Notes under the pieces: generated by a model
What the model was told of the DNA's origin: nothing
Databases searched by the model: none
The model's input: the letters and a program-made list of their open reading frames with translations, nothing else
DNA from: WYEN01 sp049976205
GTDB lineage: Archaea; Thermoproteota; Thermoprotei_A; Sulfolobales; AG1
Assembly: GCA_049976205.1 (NCBI GenBank)
Contig: JBMFIR010000023.1
Span: 1 to 23,764 of the forward strand
Length of the DNA: 23,764 nucleotides
Reading direction: 5' to 3'
Shown: piece by piece, positions 1 through 6,867 of the stretch
Layout of the letters: every line of letters starts with the position of its first letter
Numbering within the stretch: position 1 is the stretch's first letter
Translations under genes and position numbers: made by a program

Positions 1-207
1 ATACCATGTACCTCTACACATCTCAGATGTAAAGAACTTCAAGTTTAATATTTAAGAACTAACACTAAATCTAATAAAGGGATGAGCATATACCTCTTAA
101 TTCAAGTAGTGCCGTTTCTTCAATCTCGATAGATCAGAAAGAAGAGATTTCTAATCAAGCATTTTATAAATATGACTATAAAAATTCATAATCTAAGTAA
201 GATTTTA
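1..207. other. gene-poor DNA left of the truncated tRNA
   Basis: No complete gene is visible here. The DNA is AT-rich and all frames close quickly. One frame is open from base 2 to a TAA at 53-55 and could be the last codons of a gene entering from the left, but 17 codons are too few to judge. No C/D-box guide RNA with matched C and D boxes was found on either strand. Because a run of Ns follows, this piece may come from another contig. Confidence 0.4.
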
Positions 208-230
208 TGCGGCGGCCGGGATTTGAACCC
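208..230 (-). tRNA. 3' end of a tRNA gene, truncated by the assembly gap
   Basis: Read on the minus strand, this shows the 3' half of a T arm with the loop TTCAAAT, the 3' stem strand CCCGG, a seven-base acceptor strand CCGCCGC and discriminator A at 208. The rest of the tRNA should lie at higher coordinates, but bases 231-240 are N and the sequence after them does not continue a tRNA. The missing 5' acceptor strand is predicted to be GCGGCGG. The anticodon is not visible; discriminator A would allow several identities, including Leu. Confidence 0.75.
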
Positions 231-240
231 NNNNNNNNNN
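231..240. other. assembly gap (10 Ns)
   Basis: Ten unknown bases interrupt the tRNA. About 50 tRNA bases are missing, more than ten, so the Ns look like a placeholder of arbitrary length. Linkage between the two sides is not proven by the sequence. Confidence 0.9.
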
Positions 241-261
241 TGGTTTTGGGGGATAAATTCT

Positions 262-2082
262 TTATTTCATTGATTTTAGTTTTAGGTAGATTGTTAATGC
301 ATATGATTTATCTATTTTTCTCTTTATCTCTACTATTTCTCTCATAACTAATTTCTCGTCGTCGCTTAAGAAATTCCAGTATTTCTCTACTAGTTGCTGT
401 AGATGCTCTTCTGGGACATCTGTGTAGAGTATATCTCCTTCATCAAAGTGTCTACCTACCATCACGTTTCCTCTTATTGAGATCGCTACTGAAGCTCCTG
501 TTCTGGCTATCTCTAGGCTTTTTCCTCTCTCTTGTATCTGCATTATGAAACCTATTCTTCTCCCGTCTTCCCGCATTAGTGGATATCCTGGTCTAATGAC
601 TCCTCCTAGCACCTCTATACCTACTATTGCTGGGTCGCTTCTACGGAACACGTATCCTGGGAGAACTCTTATTTTACCTGGTCTATAGAGATTATCTAGT
701 CCTCTTCTAATCTCCTCACTCTTCTCTCTCTCAATCCACTCCAGATACTCCTCAACTAGTCTATATATAATGTTGTTATAGAATACGGGTATTTTATTGG
801 TCTCAATAATCTCTTTAGCTTCTCTAAGCATATCAACATTAAATAATAGAATAACCCCATAGTATCTATTAGTGTTTCTCGTGATCAGCGCTTCCAAAGC
901 CTCATTCTTTGTAAGAGGACCTACGTCAGCTATTCTAATCGGAATAGATCTTTTCTTCAACATATCTACTAAAGCCTCTAAAGTGCCCAGAGTATCAGCT
1001 TTAACAACAACGCCTGCGGTATCTGGAGAGAATATTCTTAATTCACGTATCTCATCATAGATCTTCTTTTTCACATCCTCAATCTCTTTCTCATCCCAAA
1101 CAACTCTTATGGGAGCGCCAGCAACCACACCCTCTAGATCTGAGGCAACAATCTTAACACCTGCCGCAGCGTATACTTCATCTACTGAAGAAAATCTATC
1201 CGAGGGAGCTCTCATCTCATCAAGAGGTTTAGGTAGTAGAAGAGCTCTAACTCTACTAACTATTGGGCCTCCCACGCCTCCTGTGACGAATAAGTCTCCT
1301 TTCTTAATAACCCCGTCATAGATTATTACATCAATAGTTGTTCCTAGACCAGGCTCCTCCTTAACCTCAAGAACACTACCTACTGCTGGTCCCTCTGCAA
1401 ATATCAGTCTATTAGCCATGTATTGCTGTGTTAAGCCTGCTAAGACCGCTAATAGCTCTGGTATTCCCTCACCTGTTTTTGCTGAGACTGGAACTATAGC
1501 CACTGTTCTCCTGAAGTCTCTTATTCTATCAAATCTATCTGCTGAGAACCCTAGTGTGGATAATGAACCGACTATTCCATAGATCTTGTTATCAAGTTCT
1601 CTCTGAACCGAGGGATCCTGCATTTTTATGGTTTCTAGAAAGGGCTTGTCTATGTAAGGTCTCCACCCAGGGATCTTATCAATTTTATTGGCAGCGACTA
1701 AAAAAGGTACTTTTCGGCTCCTAAGAATCTCTATACTCTCAATAGTCTGTGGTTTAACACCATCTATTACGTCAATAACTAGTATAGCGAAATCGGCTAT
1801 AGAACCACCTCTTCTTCTGAGATTAGCGAAAGCTTCATGCCCTGGTGTGTCTATGAATAATAGTCCCGGGATCCTGAGCTTGAAATTAATTATTTTCTTC
1901 AGAGGCTCCGCAATAGACTCTATAACATGAGACGGGACAAAACTAGCTCCTACATGCTGAGTCATTTCACCAGCTTCTTTCTTCACTACTGCAGTGCCCC
2001 TAATCTTATCTAGCAAAGAGGTTTTTCCATGATCCACGTGTCCTAAGACTACTACTATAGGTGATCTAAGTCTCTTCTCCAA
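262..2082 (-). CDS. infB: translation initiation factor aIF5B (IF-2 family GTPase)
   Basis: This GTPase promotes ribosomal subunit joining and initiator tRNA placement. The 606-residue protein begins almost directly with the G domain, as usual for archaeal aIF5B, which lacks the long N-terminal extension of bacterial and eukaryotic forms. The P-loop GHVDHGKT is at residues 14-21, the G3 motif DTPGH at 78-82, NKID at 132-135 and SAK at 200-202; beta-barrel domains and a C-terminal domain follow. Length is normal for archaea. The start is a TTG at 2082-2080 with a GAGGG Shine-Dalgarno-like sequence about four bases upstream. An ATG at 2093 is out of frame. No intein is visible. It is a single gene, divergent from the DUF1028 operon. 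Family assignment is secure. Confidence 0.97.
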   Translation of the reverse strand: MEKRLRSPIVVVLGHVDHGKTSLLDKIRGTAVVKKEAGEMTQHVGASFVPSHVIESIAEPLKKIINFKLRIPGLLFIDTPGHEAFANLRRRGGSIADFAILVIDVIDGVKPQTIESIEILRSRKVPFLVAANKIDKIPGWRPYIDKPFLETIKMQDPSVQRELDNKIYGIVGSLSTLGFSADRFDRIRDFRRTVAIVPVSAKTGEGIPELLAVLAGLTQQYMANRLIFAEGPAVGSVLEVKEEPGLGTTIDVIIYDGVIKKGDLFVTGGVGGPIVSRVRALLLPKPLDEMRAPSDRFSSVDEVYAAAGVKIVASDLEGVVAGAPIRVVWDEKEIEDVKKKIYDEIRELRIFSPDTAGVVVKADTLGTLEALVDMLKKRSIPIRIADVGPLTKNEALEALITRNTNRYYGVILLFNVDMLREAKEIIETNKIPVFYNNIIYRLVEEYLEWIEREKSEEIRRGLDNLYRPGKIRVLPGYVFRRSDPAIVGIEVLGGVIRPGYPLMREDGRRIGFIMQIQERGKSLEIARTGASVAISIRGNVMVGRHFDEGDILYTDVPEEHLQQLVEKYWNFLSDDEKLVMREIVEIKRKIDKSYALTIYLKLKSMK

Positions 2083-2269
2083 TATACCCTCATATAATCT
2101 ATGTGAAAAAAGTATTTATCTGAAAAATAAGATTAGACTCCTTAAATCTCTTCAATTCACTTGAAACAAATTTTGTGGCTACGGAAAAAGGATCAGATGA
2201 TCTGGGGATTTATGTATATTATCTATATAAACTTAATAAATTTTTAAGCAGTATAATTGGGGGGCTTAT
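2083..2269. promoter_or_regulatory. divergent promoter region between aIF5B and the DUF1028 operon
   Basis: This 187-bp AT-rich spacer separates two divergent genes. On the plus strand a T/A-rich box around 2234-2247 lies about 25-30 bases before the ATG at 2270, which is preceded by a run of six Gs (about 2259-2264) acting as a strong Shine-Dalgarno-like element. On the minus strand an AT-rich stretch around 2104-2120 is the likely TATA region for aIF5B. No RNA gene is seen. Confidence 0.45.
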
Positions 2270-3154
2270 ATGGAATATAAAGTGATCGCTACGTACTCAA
2301 TTGTTGCCGCAGACCCCTCCATGGGAGATGTCGGGGTGGCTGTAGCATCTAAATTCTTGGCCGTGGGACACATAGTTCCTTGGGCCGAGACTGATGTTGG
2401 TGCCGTAGCTACTCAGGCTTGGGCTAATGTTAAGTATGGTCCAAAAGCTCTTCAGTATCTCAGAAGAGGACTCAAGCCGGATGAAGTTATTAATAGATTA
2501 ATTAGTAAAGATCCCAGAAGAGATCACAGACAAGTCGCTGTGGTTAATGCCAAAGGCGAGGTGGCTGCCTACACAGGATCACAGTGTTTACCATACGCAG
2601 GACACATAACAGGAAACGGATTTAGTGTACAAGGAAACCTGCTAGTAGGTGAGGAAGTGCTTGAGGCGATGGCCAAGACCTTTGAAACCACCAAAGGAGA
2701 GTTAGTAGATAAATTATTAGCCGCGTTAGAAGCGGGTGATAAGGCAGGAGGTGATAAAAGAGGAAAACAGTCAGCAGCAATTATTGTTATGAGGAGATGC
2801 GGAGGCTACGGAGGCTGTAGAGAGGGTGTTGATAGATATGTTGATATAAGAGTAGACGATCATCAAGAACCTGTTGCTGAGTTAAGAAGAATCTTTCATT
2901 TATGGGAGGCTACTTTACTAAGAAGAGAATCTGAGACAGAACTTTATAACTGGGAAGATATTTGGAGAGATATTGCAAAAGCATTACTTAAGCTGAGATA
3001 TATTAGCAGAATGCCTAGATCCCCTGCTAGCAGAACACTCTATAAAGCTTTCGAGAGATGGGCTGCAGAGAATAATTTTGAGAATAAGTTAAGAAGAGAT
3101 AAAAAGGTTTGGAGATCTCTATATAGATACTTAATGGATTTAGCAGGTCTATAA
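2270..3154 (+). CDS. DUF1028 family protein (predicted Ntn-hydrolase fold)
   Basis: This 294-residue protein matches the DUF1028 family from its opening strand (ATYSIVAADP) through the segments GDVGVAVASKFLAVG, GAVATQAWAN and YTGSQCLPYAGH, then GNLL and SAAIIVMRR, ending the family domain near residue 220. DUF1028 proteins are thought to have an N-terminal-nucleophile hydrolase-like fold, but the reaction is not established and I assign none. The remaining 75 or so residues are charged and rich in Arg, Lys and Trp, an extension that could bind a partner or nucleic acid (inference). ATG start with a G6 ribosome-binding site five bases upstream. It is the first gene of a same-strand run with the aconitase X gene, 18 bases downstream, which suggests co-transcription. 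Confidence 0.85.
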   Translation: MEYKVIATYSIVAADPSMGDVGVAVASKFLAVGHIVPWAETDVGAVATQAWANVKYGPKALQYLRRGLKPDEVINRLISKDPRRDHRQVAVVNAKGEVAAYTGSQCLPYAGHITGNGFSVQGNLLVGEEVLEAMAKTFETTKGELVDKLLAALEAGDKAGGDKRGKQSAAIIVMRRCGGYGGCREGVDRYVDIRVDDHQEPVAELRRIFHLWEATLLRRESETELYNWEDIWRDIAKALLKLRYISRMPRSPASRTLYKAFERWAAENNFENKLRRDKKVWRSLYRYLMDLAGL

Positions 3155-3172
3155 ACTCCTGAGAGGTCTTAG

Positions 3173-4384
3173 ATGTATCTAACTAGACACGAAGAAAGAA
3201 TCTATAGAGGAGACTTCGGAGAGACACTTGCTAGAGCCCTACGAGTTATTGTTAAAGTAGGTGAGAGTATGGGGGCGAGGAAATTAATAAACATATCTCA
3301 TGCACATATATCTGGAGTAGGATACTCTAATATTGGGGATGCTGGACTAGAATTTCTAAGAGATCTTGTTAAAGAAAAATTATTTTTCAAGGTTTACACA
3401 ACCGCTAATCCAGGTTCTGTCAATGTTGAGAGCGTAAAATATTTTAGCTATAGCAAAGAATTCATTGATAAACAACTCGAGATCCTAGATATATACAGAT
3501 CTCTTGGCGTAGACGTATTCACATGCGCACCTTATCACGTGAGAACACCCAGATACGGTGAGCATCTCTCGTGGGCTGAGAGTAACGCGATATTAGTAGC
3601 TAATTCACTGTATGGAGCACGAACAAATAAAGAGGCAGGCGTGCTAGCCTTATTCTCAGCTCTTACTGGAAAAACTTACTACGCAGGTCTTCATATAACT
3701 CGTGAGAGATATCCTCGAGTAGTTATAAACGTCAAGAATCCTAGGAGAGAATACACTTATCTAGGTCTATTAGGACTATATATCGGGAGATTAGTCGGGG
3801 ACAAAGTACCTTATATTAGAGGTTTAGGTAAACTAGATATTGAGAGAATAAAAACATTATTGGCAGCTATAGGAACAACTGGTTCCGTGGGTATGAGTAT
3901 TATAGAGAATATCTCACCTGAGGAACCCGATATATTAAGTAAGCACACGAAATATATTGAGGATCGTATCGAAGTAGAGGATAAAGACATAAAATTCTTC
4001 GAAGAGTCTTCAAGAGAGTTATGTGATGATCCTGAGGTATTTATAATTGGTTGTCCACATGTCTCTCCAGAGTTTCTTCTAGAACTTAGAGAATTATTAG
4101 CCAAGGTAGACCCTAAACCCAAGAAACCTATCTGGCTCTTCACACCACCTATATACTCTAACATCAGTTATCTAAGAGAGATCTTAGACGAATTATCTAG
4201 AAAAGGTATCTATGTGATAAAAAGTGTATGCCCTGTTACTTCACCACTATCCGAGTTAGGATATAGATGCGTAGGCACAACATCATCTAAAGCACTATTT
4301 TACTTACCTAAACTCGCTAAGACTAGGGTTGCTCTAATGGATCTTCAAGATATAGTCCGTAAAGTCTATGAAGTAGGTTCTTGA
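3173..4384 (+). CDS. aconitase X catalytic domain protein, probable phosphomevalonate dehydratase large subunit
   Basis: This 403-residue protein has the hallmarks of the AcnX large subunit: ISHAHISGVGYSNIGD near residues 41-56, C118 in the CAPYH motif, the ESNAILVANSLYGARTN segment near 136-152, C294 in GCPH, and C353 and C366 near the end. Several of these cysteines probably hold an Fe-S cluster. In archaea the large/small AcnX pair dehydrates (R)-5-phosphomevalonate to trans-anhydromevalonate 5-phosphate in the archaeal mevalonate pathway for isoprenoid lipids. Other AcnX members act on hydroxyproline derivatives, but the archaeal context favours the isoprenoid role. The small swivelling-domain subunit (DUF126 type) is not adjacent and not in this window. 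The ATG has GAGAGG upstream. It is likely co-transcribed with the DUF1028 gene and the 226-aa gene 13 bases downstream. Confidence 0.85.
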   Translation: MYLTRHEERIYRGDFGETLARALRVIVKVGESMGARKLINISHAHISGVGYSNIGDAGLEFLRDLVKEKLFFKVYTTANPGSVNVESVKYFSYSKEFIDKQLEILDIYRSLGVDVFTCAPYHVRTPRYGEHLSWAESNAILVANSLYGARTNKEAGVLALFSALTGKTYYAGLHITRERYPRVVINVKNPRREYTYLGLLGLYIGRLVGDKVPYIRGLGKLDIERIKTLLAAIGTTGSVGMSIIENISPEEPDILSKHTKYIEDRIEVEDKDIKFFEESSRELCDDPEVFIIGCPHVSPEFLLELRELLAKVDPKPKKPIWLFTPPIYSNISYLREILDELSRKGIYVIKSVCPVTSPLSELGYRCVGTTSSKALFYLPKLAKTRVALMDLQDIVRKVYEVGS

Positions 4385-4397
4385 GGGATCAGAAAAG

Positions 4398-5078
4398 ATG
4401 TTTATAAAAGCCTACATAAATAAATGTGGTCGCGAAAGATCTCCTCTTTGGTGGTCTGGTGCAGAAGTAGTATTTGAGAAATGTCCAAAAAAACGTTTTT
4501 TATTTGATCTTGTGACCTTCTCGTACTGCAAAGATCCGATCTCATTGATACTGACCACTAGGAAAATAGATGAGAAATTGGATTTCTCAAACACACCTGA
4601 TGTAAATGCTCCTTACGTATACTCAAGAGATATTGGGCCTAATATACTAGAGGATACATTAGAGTTAGTAGCAAAGAACCCTAGTCACTACATTGATAAA
4701 GAGCTTGAGAGTATGTATGAGAAACAGAGCTATAAACAAGAAGAGTCTCAGCCTCGAGGATTAATGCGATTATTTAGAAGACCTACTATAAGTAGTGCTA
4801 GGAGGAGAGAGATTCAGAGAGATATACTACGAGGATTACTACTTGAGATGTTGAGAAGTTTATGTATAGATGATCCTGAGAAGAGACCTAAGATACTATC
4901 TTATAAACCACTTTATTTCCTAGTTATTATCGATTTATCTAACAAAAAATTCTATGAATGTCTAGGTAAGAAATCTATAGAAAGTAGAATCCATGAGAGA
5001 TATGTTTTTGAGAATAAAGAGCTTATAGAAACAATTGAGAGAACAATAAAATTATGGGAAGGAGGATCTATTAAGTAG
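4398..5078 (+). CDS. protein of unknown function, third gene of the AcnX run
   Basis: I do not recognise this 226-residue protein. It starts with short alternating hydrophobic stretches and three early cysteines (near residues 10, 29 and 44). A basic linker rich in Arg follows around 120-140 (GLMRLFRRP, SSARRREIQR). Then come a helical segment (GLLLEMLRSLCIDDPEK) and a beta-like strand LYFLVIIDL near 171-179. There is no signal peptide or membrane span. It is not the missing AcnX small subunit: it is longer than that 130-residue family and lacks its glycine/serine-rich pattern. The ATG lies 13 bases after the AcnX stop with GAGGGAT upstream, so translational linkage to AcnX is likely. A role related to AcnX or membranes would be guesswork. 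Confidence 0.75.
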   Translation: MFIKAYINKCGRERSPLWWSGAEVVFEKCPKKRFLFDLVTFSYCKDPISLILTTRKIDEKLDFSNTPDVNAPYVYSRDIGPNILEDTLELVAKNPSHYIDKELESMYEKQSYKQEESQPRGLMRLFRRPTISSARRREIQRDILRGLLLEMLRSLCIDDPEKRPKILSYKPLYFLVIIDLSNKKFYECLGKKSIESRIHERYVFENKELIETIERTIKLWEGGSIK

Positions 5079-5087
5079 CTGGATCAA

Positions 5088-5217
5088 GAAAAATTTATAT
5101 TCTTACAAAGGAAATATATAGTGCCCCTCACTGAGGTAGTATATCTATCGTAACTCTCTAAGCCCATAGTAACTAGATCGCTTAGTATATAGCAGTAAAC
5201 ATCTTGAGGTGATATAC
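5088..5217 (+). promoter_or_regulatory. promoter and possible structured leader of the CDF transporter gene
   Basis: A TATA-like TTTATATTC lies around 5091-5100 and predicts transcription from about 5120. That leaves a leader of roughly 95 bases, long for this window. It contains two inverted repeats: CCTC/GAGG at 5126-5129 and 5133-5136, and CTAAGC/GCTTAG at 5158-5163 and 5180-5185. A GAGGTGAT Shine-Dalgarno sequence at 5206-5213 precedes the ATG at 5218. A second TATA-like stretch at 5182-5190 could start a shorter transcript but would place the start almost on the ribosome-binding site. Confidence 0.35.
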
Positions 5218-6198
5218 ATGTATGTGAGGATTATGAGGAGCAGAAGAAGAAACTATAGAAAACTCTATATCATAGCTCTTATTTCGGGAGTTTATGGTGT
5301 CTTCGAGTATTTTATTATGAGATCTCTAGGATACTCAGATATTATCTATTTAGATATGTTGCATAGTTTCATAGATGGTTTAATGAGTTTCTTGACAGGT
5401 TTATCAATATACTTATCTCTAAAGAGATCCTCTAAAAGATTCCCTTGGGGGCTATATAAGGTTGAGAATCTAGTTACTTTAGTTATAGCATTATTCACTC
5501 TCTACGTAGTAGTCGAGTTCTTACGCGATCTTTTTAAGAACATAGGTCATGGAGAACCTATAGAAACCTCACCACTATACACACCCATTATTTTAGGGCT
5601 AGGATCTATTGTTTCTTACACAGCATATAAAATCGAGAAGAAAATAGCTCTTTCAACAAAATCAGAGAGTATATTATCTGATGCAACACATGCTAAAACG
5701 GATGCTATCCTAGGCATATCATCATCTGCATTAGTCTACGTAGAGATCATGTCAAATACTCCAGCTATAAGATACATTGCTATCATAGCTATCGCATCAT
5801 ATATACTGAGAGACATCTACAACTTACTAAGAGACTCAATAAGTGCTTTAATTGATGCTTCACCAGAGCAGAGATTCATCAAGAAAATCATCAGAGACAT
5901 AGAGATATACTCTGGATTGGCGGTGAGGAATATAATGCTTAAGAAAACAGGTTCTTTCGTGACTGGTGTAATAGAGATAAAGATGGATCCCGAGATTACG
6001 CTTAGAGAGGCAGAGTATATTGTTAAGAGAGTAAGAAAGTATCTCTATAGAAAATATCCAGAGCTCGTGAACATAGTTATTAAACCATCTGTGAGTTTTG
6101 AGTGGAGAAATACTATGCCGCCGAGGGGACTTGAACCCCTGACCGCCCGGTCTCCGAGAACAGAGAAGAATTCTTCAGCCGGGCGCTCTCCCCGCTGA
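5218..6198 (+). CDS. cation diffusion facilitator family transporter, probably zinc
   Basis: This membrane protein exports divalent metal ions in exchange for protons. The CDF family shows in several transmembrane segments, the FPWGLYKVENL motif after the second one, and metal-site motifs HSFID (HxxxD, TM2) and HAKTD (HxxxD, TM5). Two HxxxD sites are typical of zinc-preferring CDFs, whereas manganese members use Asp-rich pairs. The last part before the tRNA resembles the cytosolic dimerising domain (repeated I/V strands, TLREAEYIVKRVRKYL). I place the start at ATG 5218 because GAGGTGA sits five bases upstream; a GTG at 5209 would add three residues but overlaps the ribosome-binding site. The frame has no stop before the antisense tRNA-Phe, so about 28 C-terminal residues are encoded by the tRNA's opposite strand. 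Confidence 0.85.
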   Translation: MYVRIMRSRRRNYRKLYIIALISGVYGVFEYFIMRSLGYSDIIYLDMLHSFIDGLMSFLTGLSIYLSLKRSSKRFPWGLYKVENLVTLVIALFTLYVVVEFLRDLFKNIGHGEPIETSPLYTPIILGLGSIVSYTAYKIEKKIALSTKSESILSDATHAKTDAILGISSSALVYVEIMSNTPAIRYIAIIAIASYILRDIYNLLRDSISALIDASPEQRFIKKIIRDIEIYSGLAVRNIMLKKTGSFVTGVIEIKMDPEITLREAEYIVKRVRKYLYRKYPELVNIVIKPSVSFEWRNTMPPRGLEPLTARSPRTEKNSSAGRSPR

Positions 6199-6209
6199 GC
6201 TACGGCGGC
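6116..6209 (-). tRNA. tRNA-Phe (GAA) with a 21-nt intron
   Basis: The minus strand folds into a full cloverleaf: acceptor GCCGCCG paired with CGGCGGC, D stem GCTC/GAGC, anticodon stem CCCGG/CCGGG, five-base variable loop, T stem AGGGG/CCCCT with loop TTCAAGT, and discriminator A. The 28 bases between the anticodon-stem strands are 21 too many for a seven-base loop. Placing the intron after position 37 gives loop CTGAAGA with anticodon GAA. CCA is not encoded. The spliced exon sequence resembles archaeal tRNA-Phe. An A/T-rich box at 6237-6250 is the likely promoter. Confidence 0.95.
6152..6172 (-). other. tRNA-Phe intron at position 37/38
   Basis: The intron boundaries follow a bulge-helix-bulge. 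CTGA (positions 32-35) pairs with TCGG in the intron (one U-G pair), and a three-base bulge AGA sits on each side, giving cuts AG/A at both ends. The inner helix expected within the intron is weak, so the motif is of the relaxed type. A 12-base perfect palindrome (6165-6176) spans the anticodon and the intron start. Confidence 0.8.
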
Positions 6210-6276
6210 TCCCCATGTAAATTATATTTTAATAGTCAGTATTTTAATTTTTCTTAATAATATCTGATAAATAGCT

Positions 6277-6777
6277 TTATAATCCTTTGATATCTATTGG
6301 TATTATTAACGTATCATCATCACTCATTCTAAATATACTTAGAAATGCTCCCCATATAAGTATGTGTTTAAATGCTTCATTGAAATTATCTGGGTATATT
6401 CTATGTATAATCTCTCTGTATTCCTCAACAGTTAAAAATCCTTTCTCCTTAAGAATCTTAATAATCTCTCTAAGAGGCTCTAGCTTAGATGCAACGCTTC
6501 TAAGAAGTTTCTTAACTGTTTTTGTGTTTTCCTTAACTATTCTCTCACCAAATTTTGTGAGAATTAATTTGCCCTCTTGATAAGTGACTAAATTAAGTGC
6601 TTCAGCAAGATCTATTGCATGTGGCAGAATTCTTATATTCTCACCTATCACATCCCCTATATACATAGGGTCTATATCTCCACCTAAACTATACAAGGTC
6701 TCTAACAGACCTAAAACATGATCGGGTAATAGATCAGGTGGAATAGTGACTCGATACCTACTCTCCTCTGAAGACAC
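6277..6777 (-). CDS. stand-alone AAA-associated C-terminal domain protein (ABC transporter-linked)
   Basis: This 166-residue soluble protein looks like the archaeal AAA-associated C-terminal domain (Pfam AAA_assoc_C), linked with nitrate/sulfonate-type ABC ATPases. Signs are the N-terminal helix pair PDLLPDHVLGLLETLYSLGG, a winged-helix-like stretch ALNLVTYQEGKLILTKFGERIV near residues 83-105, and a C-terminal helical part. Here it is a separate gene, divergent from an ABC permease/ATPase pair whose ATPase ends without such a domain. I infer a regulatory or accessory role for that transporter, perhaps sensing energy or substrate. The start is a GTG at 6777-6775 with GGTGAT about nine bases upstream. 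Family assignment rests on resemblance recalled without a search, so it is moderate. Confidence 0.6.
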   Translation of the reverse strand: MSSEESRYRVTIPPDLLPDHVLGLLETLYSLGGDIDPMYIGDVIGENIRILPHAIDLAEALNLVTYQEGKLILTKFGERIVKENTKTVKKLLRSVASKLEPLREIIKILKEKGFLTVEEYREIIHRIYPDNFNEAFKHILIWGAFLSIFRMSDDDTLIIPIDIKGL

Positions 6778-6823
6778 TTTCTACCAATCACCTGTGTCCG
6801 TAACAATATTTTTAGGGAGGAGG

Positions 6824-6833
6824 AATATAAATA
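6824..6833. promoter_or_regulatory. TATA box of the ABC permease operon
   Basis: AATATAAATA lies about 39 bases before the permease ATG, predicting transcription from about 6855 and a short leader. It reads as TATTTATATT on the other strand, so it could also serve the divergent gene with a leader of some 28 bases. Confidence 0.5.
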
Positions 6834-6867
6834 CCTCATGGTAGTATCAAGGATTTTGGCGAGTTAA

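Noticed and set aside
2..55. Open frame at the left edge that could be the end of a gene
   Set aside because: Only 17 codons are visible and no family can be recognised; chance is as likely.
4398..5078. The 226-aa protein as the AcnX small subunit
   Set aside because: It is too long and lacks the family's Gly/Ser-rich swivelling-domain pattern.
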